DNA from: Terrabacter sp040702505
Lineage (GTDB): Bacteria > Actinomycetota > Actinomycetes > Actinomycetales > Dermatophilaceae
Assembly: GCF_040702505.1 (NCBI RefSeq)
Contig: NZ_JBFBLC010000009.1
Coordinates: 24,528-88,527, forward strand
Length of the DNA stretch: 64,000 nucleotides
Reading direction: 5' to 3'
The notes under the pieces were generated by a model. The model was not told where the DNA came from and ran no database searches. It saw only the letters and a list, made by a program, of their open reading frames with translations. The translations under genes were made by a program, and so were the position numbers. The stretch's first letter is position 1; each line of letters opens with the position of its first letter. Positions 10,323 through 19,948 of this stretch are shown one piece after another.

Positions 10323-11638
10323 CCCCGCAGACCACGTATGCCGTCCTGTCCCCCACCGCTGCCCGCCGCGTCTTCCTCACGCTGACGCTGACCCGCTGGT
10401 TCCCGGTCGGTCTCGTCGTCGGGCTGCTCACCCTCTGGCAGCTCGAGCACGGCCTCACCGTGGCGCAGGCGATGACCGTGTCGTCGGCCGCCGGCCTGAC
10501 GATCTTCGTGCTCGAGCTGCCGACGAGCGGGTTCGCCGACGCCTTCGGCCGCCGCCCGGTCTTCGTCGTCTCCGCCGTGGTCAACGTCGTGGCGAGCGGG
10601 ATCCTGCTCGTGGCGCACTCGTTCTGGGCATTCCTCGTTGCCTCGGTGCTCACCGGCGTCTTCCGGGCGCTCGACTCAGGGCCGCTCGAGGCCTGGTTCG
10701 TCGACACGGTGCACGCCACGACCCCGGGAGCCGACGTCGACGGCGCGCTCGCCGCCCAGGGCACGGCCGTCGGTGGCGGCATCGCCGTCGGCGCCCTGCT
10801 CTCCGGTGGCCTCGTGTGGTGGCACCCGTTCACCGGCGCCTCCGCGCTGGTGCTGCCGGTCGCCTGCTTCGTCGCGCTCAACGTCGTGCACCTCGTCGCG
10901 GTGCTGGCACTGCTGCGCGAGCCCCGGTCCGCGGAGCACCTCGACGGCTCCGGCGCACGGCGCGCGATGGCCTCGGCCAAGGAGTCGCCCGCCGTGGTGC
11001 GCGAGGGCCTCGGGATGCTCCGCGACAACGTCGTGCTGCGCGGCATCATCACGGTCGAGCTCTTCTGGTCGGTCGCCATGATCGTCTTCGAGACCTTCCA
11101 GCCGATCCGCCTCGCCGAGCTCGTCGGTGGCGAGGAGCGCGCCGGCGCCCTCATGGGTCCGGTGGCGGCCGGCGGCTGGGCGGTCTTCGCCCTCGGGGCC
11201 GCCCTCTCGGGGTGGACGAGCCGGCGCATCGGCGTCGCGCGCACCGCGATCGTGGCTCGCATCCTCAACGGGCTGGGCGCCGTCGCCATGGGGCTGGTCG
11301 CCGGACCGGCCGCGCTCATCGCGGCCTACGGCGTCACCTACCTGCTGCACGGCTCCGCGGGTCCGATGCACTCCGCCCTGCTGCACCGGGAGGCGCAGGC
11401 CCGCAACCGCGCGACCGTGCTGTCGATGAACTCGATGATCGCCTCGATGGCCTTCGGGGTCGCCGCTCCCCTGCTCGGCCTGCTGGCCGACCACACGTCG
11501 ACGCAGCTGGCGATGGTCTCCGCCGGCGCGTTCAGCATCCTCGGCGCGTGGTTCTACCGTCACAGCCGGCGTGCCGAGAAGCAGGGCGCCCCCGCGGCGG
11601 CAGACGTCTCGACGGCATCCCCCGTCGTCGTCGACTGA
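10319..11638 (+). CDS. MFS transporter
   Basis: 439-residue inner-membrane protein of the major facilitator superfamily with about twelve hydrophobic segments in two halves. The loop after the second segment carries a motif A-like GFADAFGRRPVF (about residues 71-82). A charged central loop (REPRSAEHLDGSGARRAM) separates the halves, and the last 35 residues are polar. The ATG at 10319 lies inside the stop of the regulator gene, a tight coupling typical of a repressor-pump pair. Substrate cannot be read from the sequence; drug or metabolite efflux is a reasonable inference. Confidence 0.88.
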   Translation: MTPQTTYAVLSPTAARRVFLTLTLTRWFPVGLVVGLLTLWQLEHGLTVAQAMTVSSAAGLTIFVLELPTSGFADAFGRRPVFVVSAVVNVVASGILLVAHSFWAFLVASVLTGVFRALDSGPLEAWFVDTVHATTPGADVDGALAAQGTAVGGGIAVGALLSGGLVWWHPFTGASALVLPVACFVALNVVHLVAVLALLREPRSAEHLDGSGARRAMASAKESPAVVREGLGMLRDNVVLRGIITVELFWSVAMIVFETFQPIRLAELVGGEERAGALMGPVAAGGWAVFALGAALSGWTSRRIGVARTAIVARILNGLGAVAMGLVAGPAALIAAYGVTYLLHGSAGPMHSALLHREAQARNRATVLSMNSMIASMAFGVAAPLLGLLADHTSTQLAMVSAGAFSILGAWFYRHSRRAEKQGAPAAADVSTASPVVVD

Positions 11639-11691
11639 GCGCCCGACCCCACCCGCCGTGGGGCCGACTGCGCACTCGAGTGGTGCTGACT

Positions 11692-11736
11692 GCGCTCTCG
11701 AGGGGAGGGTACGTCCGCCCTCCTACTCGAGAGCGC
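11692..11736. terminator. Long hairpin between convergent genes
   Basis: GCGCTCTCGAG (11692-11702) pairs with CTCGAGAGCGC (11726-11736). Inside it GGAGGG (11704-11709) pairs with CCCTCC (11718-11723) around an 8-base loop. It lies after the MFS gene and faces the 3' end of the aldo/keto reductase. The arm sequence also forms the core of the adjacent tandem repeat. Confidence 0.7.
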
Positions 11737-11740
11737 GCTT

Positions 11741-11862
11741 CGTCACAGTCGAGAGCGCGGCCCGTCACAGTCGAGAGCGCGGTTCGTCACAGTCGAGAGC
11801 GCGGCCCGTCACACTCGAGAGCGCGGCCCGTCACAGTCGAGAGCGCGCCCCGTCACATCGAC
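11741..11862. repeat. 22-bp tandem repeat array
   Basis: Five copies of a 22-base unit begin at 11741, 11763, 11785, 11807 and 11829, with a partial sixth at 11851. Each starts CGTCAC and contains TCGAGAGCGCG; the only differences are at one base of the fourth unit and at the last two or three bases of each unit. No unique spacers separate the units, so it is a plain tandem repeat. It fills the gap between the convergent MFS and reductase genes. Confidence 0.92.
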
Positions 11863-11867
11863 TGGCC

Positions 11868-12827
11868 TCAGGCGGCAGGCGTGGTGACCTCGTCGAGCTC
11901 AGCCAGGTCCTCGGCACTCGGCTCCCACAGGCCGGCCTGCACGTTGTCGATGATCTGCTCGGGACGGGTCGCCCCGGCGATGACGGAGGCCACGGCCGGC
12001 TGGGCCGCGAGCCCACCGATCGCGACGTCGATGGGACGCAGGCCGCGCTGGGCGGCATACGCCTCGAGGCGCTCGATGGTGTCCCAGTCGGCGGAGTCGA
12101 GCCGCTCGGCCATCCCGGCGAGGCGGGTGCCTTCGGGCGCCGACTCGCCGCGTCGGTACTTTCCCGTGAGCAGCCCGGACGCGAGCGGGAAGAAGGGCAG
12201 CAGCCCGACCCCGACGTGCTCGCAGGCCGGCACGAGCTCGTCCTCGACGTCCCGCTCGAGCAGGGAGTACTCGTTCTGGGCGGAGATGAACCTTGCGGTC
12301 CCCGCAGCACGCGCGGTCCAGTCGGCGTCGACGACCTGCCAGCCGGTGAAGTTGCTGCTGCCGAGGTAGCGCACCTTGCCCTCGCGGACGAGCTCGTCGA
12401 GCGCGGCCAGCGTCTCCTCGATGGGGGTCTGCGGGTCGGGGCGGTGCAGCTGGTAGAGGTCGATCCAGTCGGTGCCGAGGCGGCGCAGGCTCGCCTCGAC
12501 GGCCTTGCGGATGTAGCGGCGCGAGCCCCGCACTCCCCAGTCGGGGCCGTTGGCGCCCTGCATGTCCATGCCGAACTTCGTTGCCACGACGACGTTCTCG
12601 CGCTCCGAGCCCAGGGCGAGGCCGAGCATCTCCTCGCTCGCGCCGTGCCCGTAGATGTCGGCGGTGTCGAAGAGCGTGATGCCGCTGTCCAGCGCCTGGC
12701 GCACCACGGCGTTCGTGCCCTGCTGGTCGAGGCGCCGGCCGAAGTTGTTGCAGCCGAGCCCGACGGTGGAGACGGTCAGGCCGCTGTCGCCGAGCTGCCG
12801 GTAGGTCATGTCTGGAGTCGTCGTCAC
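11868..12827 (-). CDS. Aldo/keto reductase
   Basis: 319-residue cytoplasmic NADPH-dependent oxidoreductase with a TIM-barrel fold. The catalytic tetrad is present: Asp54 and Tyr59 (FDTADIYG), Lys84 (VATKFG) and His128 (YQLHRPD). Cofactor-binding features near the C-terminus include PFFPLASGLLTGKY and VIAGATRPEQIIDN. The set of motifs resembles the YhdN/Tas-like branch acting on small aldehydes. The start is taken as the GTG at 12827; an ATG six codons later would also give a complete barrel, and neither has a strong ribosome binding site. Its 3' end abuts the 22-bp tandem repeat. Confidence 0.9.
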   Translation of the reverse strand: MTTTPDMTYRQLGDSGLTVSTVGLGCNNFGRRLDQQGTNAVVRQALDSGITLFDTADIYGHGASEEMLGLALGSERENVVVATKFGMDMQGANGPDWGVRGSRRYIRKAVEASLRRLGTDWIDLYQLHRPDPQTPIEETLAALDELVREGKVRYLGSSNFTGWQVVDADWTARAAGTARFISAQNEYSLLERDVEDELVPACEHVGVGLLPFFPLASGLLTGKYRRGESAPEGTRLAGMAERLDSADWDTIERLEAYAAQRGLRPIDVAIGGLAAQPAVASVIAGATRPEQIIDNVQAGLWEPSAEDLAELDEVTTPAA

Positions 12828-12883
12828 CCGCCCAACGTATGTCGCCGCCCTGGCGTGCGACAGGCCGGGTGCTCCGCGCGCGA

Positions 12884-12918
12884 ACGGCCGGTCCCCACCG
12901 AGGGTGGGAACCGGCCGT
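12884..12918 (-). terminator. Intrinsic terminator after the amylopullulanase
   Basis: ACGGCCGGT (12884-12892) pairs with ACCGGCCGT (12910-12918), and the loop region adds CCCACC/GGTGGG pairing after one mismatch. It begins about 14 bases beyond the pullulanase stop. Confidence 0.8.
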
Positions 12919-12932
12919 CAGAGCGGATCCGG

Positions 12933-15035
12933 TCAGTTGGGCTGGACGAACACCGCGACCGTGCGCGCCGGCACCGAGAACGTGCCGGTCCCGCTGTCGT
13001 ATGCCGCGTGCTTGACGACGCTGTCCGCGCCGTTCGCCTGCACCGGGCTCAGCTGCACCGTGCCGGTGATCCCGGGGACCTTCTGCTGGACGGTGTCGGG
13101 CGTCGCGTTGAAGACGACGACCGCCCCGCGCAGGGCCGGGTCGGCGTCGGCGCCCTTTGTGTCGTCGATGCGCATCACGATGACGCCCTGCTTGGCGTCG
13201 GCGGTGCCGGACACCGGGAAGGTCACCTTGGCGTTGATGGCATCGGCGTTGCCGAGGCGGAACAGCTTGGTGCTGAAGCGGAGTCGCAGCAGGTCCTGCG
13301 CCATCGCGTCGGCGCTGCGCACGTCGGCGGGCGTGGGCTTGAGCGCAGGGTTGGCGAGCAGCGGCTTCATGTAGGGCCACTTCGCCGAGTTCTGCGCCTC
13401 GGGCGGCAGGCCGTGGCCGAAGCCGTTGTCGGCGCCCGTCCAGTCGAGCCGGTTGAACCAGTCTCCGCTGTCGTAGGAGTCGCGGTTGAGCGACTTGCTG
13501 CGCAGCAGGTCGGCGCCGGCGTGCCAGAACGACGGCGTCTGGGCGAGCGCGGTCGTGGCGAGCGACAGGGTGTTCATGCGCACTCGGTCCTGCATCGAGG
13601 TCGCGAGCGGCAGCTTGTACGTCAGCGAGTCGAAGAGCGTCTCGTTGTCGTGCGCGTCGACGTAGCTGACGACCTCGTCGGGCTGGTCGGCGTAGCCGGC
13701 GGGCGCGCCGTTGTAGTCCACCTGGGTGCCGTTGACCACGGTCCCGCTCTTCTGGCTGCGGAAGGTGAACGACTTGAGGTTGCCGGCCAGGCCCAGCTCG
13801 ACCAGGTCGGTGTCGCTGGCGAGGCGGCTCGTAGCGTCGGCGTTGATCGCCGCGCCGTTGGGGTCGGTCGCCTCGCCGGACCCGAAGCCCTGGCGGCGCG
13901 GGTCATCGTCGAACGGGCCACCACCGCGCACGGCGTCACGCAGCCGGTCGGAGAAGGTGCCGATGCCGGTGCCGCCGAGCTGGCCCTGGGTGGCTTGGAC
14001 GAACAGCTTGTTGTCGGCGACCTCACCGAAGTTCCAGCCCTCGCCGTAGAGGTACATCGACTTTCCGTCGACGCCGTCCTTCTGCAGGGTCAGCGCGTCG
14101 AGGGCCTTGCGCACGGCGAGCATGTTCGCGCGGCTGGCGTGTCCCATCAGGTCGAAGCGGAAGCCGTCGACGTGGTAGTTGCGGGCCCACGAGACGACCG
14201 AGTCGACCATGAGCTTCTCGGCCATCGCGTGCTCGGTGGCGACGTTCTGGCAGCAGGTCGAGGTCTCCACGGCACCCTTGGCATCAAGACGCTGGTAGTA
14301 GCCCGGCACGACCTTGTCGAGCACCGACTTGTCGTCCTGCCCCGAGGCTGCGGTGTGGTTGAAGACCTGGTCGAGCACGACCCGCAGCCCGTCCTGGTGC
14401 AGCGCGCCGACCATCGTGCGGAACTCGGCCACGCGGGCACCGCCGTCGGCCGCCTGCGTCGACGACGCGTACGACCCGTCGGGCACGCTCCAGTGGTAGG
14501 GGTCGTAGCCCCAGTTGAATGCGTCCTTGCCGGCCACCGCGGTGACGCAGTTCTGCTGCTGGTCGCTGTCGGGCGCGTAGGAGGCGAGGTCGCACTGGGG
14601 TGTCTGCTGCTTGGCCTTGTCCTCCTCGATCGAGGCGATGTCGAAGGTGGGCAGCAGGTGCACGGTGTTGAGGCCCGCCTTGGCGAGCGCCTTGAGGTGG
14701 GCGCGGCCGTCGCCGTTCTCGGCGAAGGCGAGGTACGTGCCGCGCAGGGCGGCCGGGACCTTCGGGTCGCTCATCGAGTAGTCGCGCACGTGCAGCTCGT
14801 AGATCGTCGAGTCGACGTCCTGGGCGAGCTTGGGTGACGGCGTGGTGCGCCACGTCGAGGGCATGAGGGCCGGGTCGTGCAGGTCGACGGCCACCGAGCG
14901 GGTGGAGTCGACCGTGAGCGCCACCGAGCTGGGGTCGGTGACGGCGTTGGTCTCCACCTTCTGGGTGCTGGGAGCCCAGACCTTCACCTCGTAGAGGTAG
15001 CGCGCATTGCGTCCCTCCTTGCCGAGGGAGGCCGA
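12933..15035 (-). pseudogene. pulA: Pullulanase catalytic part of an amylopullulanase, cut off by an in-frame amber codon
   Basis: This 700-codon reading frame continues the upstream segment in the same frame directly after a TAG at 15036-15038. It holds the rest of the CBM48-like entry region (YLYEVKVWAPSTQKVETN) and a complete GH13 pullulanase domain: the type I signature FNWGYDPYHW, LDQVFNHT, GFRFDLMGH with the nucleophile Asp, YGEGWNFGE with the acid Glu, and DAHDNETLFD. A C-terminal beta domain ends in VFVQPN. A single change TAG to TGG would restore the conserved DDGSWS context. No strong internal ribosome binding site is seen, so this part may not be made unless the stop is read through or is a sequencing error. 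Confidence 0.85.
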
Positions 15036-18000
15036 CTACGAGCCGTCGTCGCCCCGCTTCATCGGGGTGCGCCGGGCCCTCGTCACCGGCTGGTCGGCGG
15101 AGCCGGCCGGCCAGGTCAGGAGGGTGACCTCCTGTGCCGTCGGCGCCCACAGCCGGAAGCCCACGCGGCCTCCGGAGACGCTGACGCCGTAGTCGCCGCG
15201 AGCGGCCGACGGCGCGTAGAGCGCGTCGAGGGCGATGGCCGTCTGGGCGCCGGTGGCGTCGAGCAGCGAGCCTGTGGAGTCGTACATCGCGACGGCCACC
15301 TGGCCCCTGAGGATCTGCGGCATCTGACGGGCCGTGGCCTTGTCGGTGCGCAGGGCGACGTAGCCCTTGAGCTCGGGGTGGGAGGCCACGAGCGAGGCCG
15401 GCAGGCCGGCGGGGTCGCGGGTCAGTGTCGCCACGGACCCGCCGGTCACGGCCTCGGCGTCGAGGCCGAGGCCACCGGTGGCCGACCAGTGCAGGCGCCA
15501 GGAGAGGGTCGCCGGGTCGGTGCCCGACGGGAGCGAGGCCGCCGGCCAGGCGACGAGGTCGGGGCCCACGACGTAGGCCTTGGACTTCGTCAGGTCGGGC
15601 GCCGCACCCGCGCGGCTGGTCTTGACCGAGATCGCGTGCGTCGACAGGACGTAGCTGATGGTCGTCAGCACACCGTCGGCAGGGACGCTGAACGCGACGT
15701 TCGCGCCACCGGGCGCACCGCCGACCCCGTAGTTCTCGTCCCAACCGAGACCGTGCGCGACCTTGAACTCGTAGTTCCCAGCGGGGATCTGGTCGGTCGT
15801 GAAGGTGTAGGTGCCGTCGCCGTCCGGGTCCTCCAACCACGACCGCATGCACGACGGGTCCCAGTCGCCCGGGCAGCCGAGCTTGCTCTGGAAGCTGCCG
15901 GGCGCCGTGATGATCGGCCCCTGCGCATCGCTCGTCGCCCAGTGCGTTCGGTGGTCGTAGTAGAAGGTGACGGGCTTGCCCGCCGGGACGGTGTAGGCGA
16001 TGTTGCCGCCGCCCTTGACCGCGCCGGCGCCGTAGTTCTCGTCCCACGACTTGTTGATCGCGGCCTTGTACTCGTAGTCACCGGCCGGGATCGAGTCGTA
16101 GGAGCCCTTCCAGACCTCGTCCTTCGGGTCGAGGGCCAGCTGCGCCTGGGTGCAGTCCGGCTGCCAGTCGCCGGGGCAGCCCATCTCGGAGTTGTGGCTG
16201 CCCGGGACGCTGACGTTGTCGGGCTGCGTGACGGGACCGACACCGCCCGTGCTGCTGCCGCTGCCGGAGCTCGTCGGCTGGCCGACGATGCCGTAGGTAG
16301 AGGTGGCGGAGACGTGCCCGGCGATGTCCTTGGCCACCATGCGGTACTCGACGAGCGTGCCCTTGGCGAGGCCGGACACGTCGTGGAAGACGCGGTAGGG
16401 GGCGTTGTCATCGGTGCCGATCGGCGTCCAGGTGGAGGTTCCGACCGGCCGCTGGAGGAAGGTCACCTCGGCGAAGCTGCTGCCGGGCAGGGCCGCACCG
16501 ATCTCGGCCCGGCCACCGACCACGCCACCCGCACTGGGCGAGGTGGGGTAGATCGCGGGCGCCGACTTCGGCTGGGCCATGGTGTCGTTGGCCTTGTAGA
16601 CGGCCACGGACAGCGGGGGCACGGTCACCGTGACCCGGCCGTCGGCGGCGACCCGCAGGTCCGAGGTGGCGCCGAGGAGCGGCACGAGCTTCGAGCGGGC
16701 CGAGTAGGTGGAGAAGGTCGCCGTCTTGGCGGTGGTGGCGTTGTTGGCCACGACGACGTACTCGCGCTTGGCCGCCTTGTCGATGCGGCTGATGGCGTAG
16801 ATGCCGGCTGCGTCGGAGGCGTAGCGGTGCACCTGGGCGCCGTCGGCGAGCGCCGGGTTGGCGGCTCGCAGCGCCGAGAGCTGCTTGATCCGGCGGTAGA
16901 GCGGCGCGGTGGTGTCGTAGTGGTCGCCGGTGCCTTCCGGCTTGTCGCTGCCGACGATGACGTCGTCCTGGTAGATCGGCGTCTTCGTGCCGAACATGTC
17001 CTGGCGCGCGCGCTTGTCGCCGAAGTCGCTCGTCGGGCCGGTGAAGCCCTGCTCGTCGCCGTAGTAGACGACCGGCTGGCCACGCGTGAGGAACATCAGC
17101 GAGTTGGCCAGCTCGTCGCGCGCGAGCAGGTCGGCGCCCTTGGCGCCGCCGGCGAGGAGCATCGCGCCGACGCGGCCCATGTCGTGGTTGCCGAGGAAGG
17201 TCGGCAGCTCGTAGGCGTTGGAGTCCGTGTCGGTGTAGTAGTCGTCGCCGGCGAACAGGTCGCGTATGCCGGTCGTCGCCTTGCCCTGCGCGAAGCCGAG
17301 CGCGGCCCCCTGGAAGCCGAAGTCGAGCGTCGCGGGCAGCTTGCCCTGGGTCGTGAACTGGCTCATGTAGCTCGGGTTGGCGTCGTAGACCTCACCGAAC
17401 ATGAAGAAGTTCTTCTTGCCCGTCGCGGCCGCGTGCTGGAGGATCGCCGGCGAGAACGACTGCCAGAACTGCATGTTCACGTGCTTGACGGTGTCGATGC
17501 GGAAGCCGTCGACGCCGAAGTCGACCCACGACTTGTAGATGTCCTCCATGCCGGAGACGACCTTGGGGTTCTCGGTGAAGAGGTCGTCGAGGCCGGAGAA
17601 GTCGCCATAGGTGGCCGACTCGCCGGCATACGTCGAGTCACCGCGGTTGTGGTAGAGCGTCGGGTCGTTGAGCCAGGCCGGGACCTTGACGTCCTTGTCG
17701 GCGTCGGCGACCTTCGGCACGTAGGGGAAGGAGGTCGCGGCCGACATCGCGGGGAAGCAGTCGGGGACCGTGGCCGAGCCCGTGCAGGCGGGCTTGCCTG
17801 CCACGGCCGCGTCGTCGAAGACGTTGCCCTGCGCGTCCTTGTAGGGCTTGCTCGCCTTCGGCACGTAGGTGTAGCTGCCGCCGTCGTAGGAGATGACGTC
17901 GGCGGTGTGGTTGGTGATGATGTCGAAGAAGACCTTCATCCCCTTGGCGTGGGCCGCCGCGATGAGCGCCTTCATGTCGGAGTTCGTGCCCAGGTGCGGG

Positions 18001-18752
18001 TCGATCTGCGTGAAGTCGGTGATCCAGTAGCCGTGGTAGCCGGCGCTGGCGTCAGAGCCCGCGCCCTGGACCGGGCGGTTCTTGAAGGACGGCGTCAGCC
18101 AGATCGCCGTGGTGCCCAGGCCCTTGATGTAGTCGAGCCTGCTCGTCAGGCCCTTGAGGTCACCGCCGTGGTAGAAGCCCTCGTTGCTCGGGTCGAAGCC
18201 CGTCGTCATCGGGCCCCCGGTGAGGCCGCCACGGTCGTTGGTGGTGTCACCGTTGGCGAAGCGGTCGGCCATGACGAAGTAGAAGCGCTCCCTCGTCGAG
18301 AGGTTGCGCAGCGACGGGGTCGCGAGCTTGGCGTCGGCAGCCGTGGCGGCGCCCGGCAGGTCGGTGGGGGCCACGCCCACGGCATGCGTCGTATCGTCGT
18401 AGGTGAAGCGGATGGTGGCCGGCCCGGCGAGGACGAGGGGGACGTTGCCGCCGTCCTGGCCGTAGCTCTCGCTCCACGAGTGGTTGATCGCGACCTTCAG
18501 CTCGTAGCTGCCCGCGGGCACCCGGAACTCGGCGGCGTACGTGCTCGTGCCGGGCTGGAGCGCGAGGTCGGTCTTCGCGCAGTCCGGCTGCCAGTCGGCT
18601 CCGCAGCCGAGCTCGTCCTGCAGCGAGCCGACGAGGGTCGCCGTGCGCGGACCCTCCGCCCGGGCGGTAGGTGCCCCGGCCAGCGGGACGGCCAGTCCGG
18701 CCAGGACGAGGGCCGAGATGCTGGCGACGGACAGGGCCGGGCGACGGCGCAT
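15036..18752 (-). CDS. Secreted alpha-amylase part of a giant amylopullulanase (truncated by amber codon)
   Basis: 1238 residues before the TAG. A Sec signal (1-32, ARA cleavage) is followed by an X25-type starch-binding-like module (about 38-128) and a GH13 amylase (about 150-725) with DIITNH (277-282), nucleophile Asp420 in GFRID, acid Glu454 in FGEVYD and Asp524 in GNHD. A beta-sandwich-like segment (735-825) and two more X25 modules (about 847-940 and 948-1045, each with LGCPGDW and WDENYG) come next, then a pullulanase N-terminal region entering CBM48. The ATG at 18752 has AAAGGAG six bases upstream. The product would keep amylase and binding modules but lose debranching activity. Role: extracellular starch or glycogen breakdown. 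Confidence 0.88.
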   Translation of the reverse strand: MRRRPALSVASISALVLAGLAVPLAGAPTARAEGPRTATLVGSLQDELGCGADWQPDCAKTDLALQPGTSTYAAEFRVPAGSYELKVAINHSWSESYGQDGGNVPLVLAGPATIRFTYDDTTHAVGVAPTDLPGAATAADAKLATPSLRNLSTRERFYFVMADRFANGDTTNDRGGLTGGPMTTGFDPSNEGFYHGGDLKGLTSRLDYIKGLGTTAIWLTPSFKNRPVQGAGSDASAGYHGYWITDFTQIDPHLGTNSDMKALIAAAHAKGMKVFFDIITNHTADVISYDGGSYTYVPKASKPYKDAQGNVFDDAAVAGKPACTGSATVPDCFPAMSAATSFPYVPKVADADKDVKVPAWLNDPTLYHNRGDSTYAGESATYGDFSGLDDLFTENPKVVSGMEDIYKSWVDFGVDGFRIDTVKHVNMQFWQSFSPAILQHAAATGKKNFFMFGEVYDANPSYMSQFTTQGKLPATLDFGFQGAALGFAQGKATTGIRDLFAGDDYYTDTDSNAYELPTFLGNHDMGRVGAMLLAGGAKGADLLARDELANSLMFLTRGQPVVYYGDEQGFTGPTSDFGDKRARQDMFGTKTPIYQDDVIVGSDKPEGTGDHYDTTAPLYRRIKQLSALRAANPALADGAQVHRYASDAAGIYAISRIDKAAKREYVVVANNATTAKTATFSTYSARSKLVPLLGATSDLRVAADGRVTVTVPPLSVAVYKANDTMAQPKSAPAIYPTSPSAGGVVGGRAEIGAALPGSSFAEVTFLQRPVGTSTWTPIGTDDNAPYRVFHDVSGLAKGTLVEYRMVAKDIAGHVSATSTYGIVGQPTSSGSGSSTGGVGPVTQPDNVSVPGSHNSEMGCPGDWQPDCTQAQLALDPKDEVWKGSYDSIPAGDYEYKAAINKSWDENYGAGAVKGGGNIAYTVPAGKPVTFYYDHRTHWATSDAQGPIITAPGSFQSKLGCPGDWDPSCMRSWLEDPDGDGTYTFTTDQIPAGNYEFKVAHGLGWDENYGVGGAPGGANVAFSVPADGVLTTISYVLSTHAISVKTSRAGAAPDLTKSKAYVVGPDLVAWPAASLPSGTDPATLSWRLHWSATGGLGLDAEAVTGGSVATLTRDPAGLPASLVASHPELKGYVALRTDKATARQMPQILRGQVAVAMYDSTGSLLDATGAQTAIALDALYAPSAARGDYGVSVSGGRVGFRLWAPTAQEVTLLTWPAGSADQPVTRARRTPMKRGDDGS

Positions 18753-18853
18753 GCGCACTCCTTTGTGGGCTCGGTCGCACCCGCCCGTGTCTGGACGCTC
18801 GACCACCGGAGGAGAACGTAGCGCCCATATCGGACACCGCGCCAGACGTGCAC

Positions 18854-18867
18854 TGCAACTTTTTGCA
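18854..18867. promoter_or_regulatory. Candidate LacI-type operator upstream of amylopullulanase
   Basis: TGCAA-CTTT-TTGCA is a perfect inverted repeat about 100 bases upstream of the amylopullulanase ATG. Short TTGCA inverted repeats are common in sugar-responsive LacI-family operators. I see no copy upstream of the sugar importer at the window start, and no LacI-family gene in the window. Confidence 0.4.
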
Positions 18868-18937
18868 CAATGGCTCAGAAAGTTGCGTGGTTCTTGCTCG
18901 ATCCGTCAGAAGTGGCCGGGGTCGAGGAGGCGCCCCC

Positions 18938-19948
18938 TCAGCGACTCAGGCCACCGGGGCTCGAGACGAGGGTGCGCACCGCCGAGGAGAAGTCGGCGAC
19001 CCGCGTCAGCGTCACCGGACCGGATGGCACCTCGATGCCCTCGGGCCAGCCGGGCCCCCCGATGACGACCTCGAGCGGCCAGTCGACGGCCGCGAGCTGC
19101 TGCCACAACGCCTCCGCGCGCTGACGGGGCAGCGACGCCCAGAGGAAGACCGCACGAGGTCGGGACTCGCGCAGGGTCGACACCAGCGCCTCGGACGGAA
19201 CCCGCGGACCGAGGAAGAGGCACGCCACGCCGTTACGGGACAGCTCGGCCTCGAGCGCGAGCAGCGGCAGGTGGTGCTGCTCGTCGTCGGCCCCGGCCAG
19301 TACGACCGGCGAGCCGGCCACGCGAAGGCGGTTGGCGCGCACGACGGCGCGCAGCTCCGACTGCAGCAGCTCGCTGGTCAGGTGCTCGGACTGCACCCCG
19401 AGGCGCCCCTCCTGCCAGAGGTCACCCACCCGGCGCAGCGCCGGCGCGAAGACGTCGACCCAGGCCCGGCCCACGTCGGACCGGCGCATCACCTGCCGGT
19501 AGAGCTGCGCCATGGTGCGTGGGTCGAGGGCGCGCGCGGCGGCGACGATCGCCTCCACGAGCGCAGCGGAATCGTCCAGAGTCGATCCGGACGCACCCCC
19601 CGCTACCGTCTCGGACGAGCCACCGAGGGCCGGCGATGCGTCAAGCTGCTCGACCACGGCTACGGAGTCCATGGCCAGGACGGAGTCGGCCGCGCTCTGT
19701 GCCGGCACGCCCTGGGCGGTGAGCCGTGCCATCAGGCGCACGCGGCTGATGTCCATCTCGATGTAGCGCCGATGGTTGCCGCTGGTGCGCAGGCTGGGAC
19801 CGACGCCGTGGCGTCGGTCCCAGGAGCGCAACGTCGGAGCGGCGATGCCAAGGCGCTCGGAGACCACGCCCACGGGCCAGCCCAGCCGCGGCACCTGCTC
19901 GGGGTCGAACTCCGACTCCGAGGGCGTGGCTGCGGGGGGTTGCGTCAT
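18938..19948 (-). CDS. MerR-family regulator with cobalamin-binding-like domain (CarH/LitR type)
   Basis: 336 residues. An N-terminal MerR-type winged helix (about 24-90) carries VVSERLGIAAPTLRSWDRRHG and SGNHRRY. A four-helix bundle (about 125-205) carries Trp178-x9-Glu188-His189, the pattern that caps adenosylcobalamin in CarH photoreceptors. A Rossmann-like domain follows with DDEQHHLP near 221-228 in place of the usual DxHxxG. This architecture suggests a light- or B12-responsive repressor, but the altered axial-ligand motif leaves B12 binding uncertain. It is divergent from the whiB-family gene, and the roughly 200-base gap contains a CATAA-AC-TTATG inverted repeat (20042-20053). No carotenoid or photolyase genes are nearby. 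Confidence 0.82.
   Translation of the reverse strand: MTQPPAATPSESEFDPEQVPRLGWPVGVVSERLGIAAPTLRSWDRRHGVGPSLRTSGNHRRYIEMDISRVRLMARLTAQGVPAQSAADSVLAMDSVAVVEQLDASPALGGSSETVAGGASGSTLDDSAALVEAIVAAARALDPRTMAQLYRQVMRRSDVGRAWVDVFAPALRRVGDLWQEGRLGVQSEHLTSELLQSELRAVVRANRLRVAGSPVVLAGADDEQHHLPLLALEAELSRNGVACLFLGPRVPSEALVSTLRESRPRAVFLWASLPRQRAEALWQQLAAVDWPLEVVIGGPGWPEGIEVPSGPVTLTRVADFSSAVRTLVSSPGGLSR

Noticed and set aside
11741..11862. CRISPR array
   Set aside because: Units are head to tail with no unique spacers, and no cas gene is in the window.
14987..15038. Frameshift in the amylopullulanase
   Set aside because: The two segments are in the same frame. A single TAG, not an insertion or deletion, separates them.
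11571..18821. Long plus-strand open frames antisense to the reductase and the amylopullulanase
   Set aside because: Same third-position GC effect. The minus-strand frames carry catalytic motifs and signal peptides; the antisense ones carry none.
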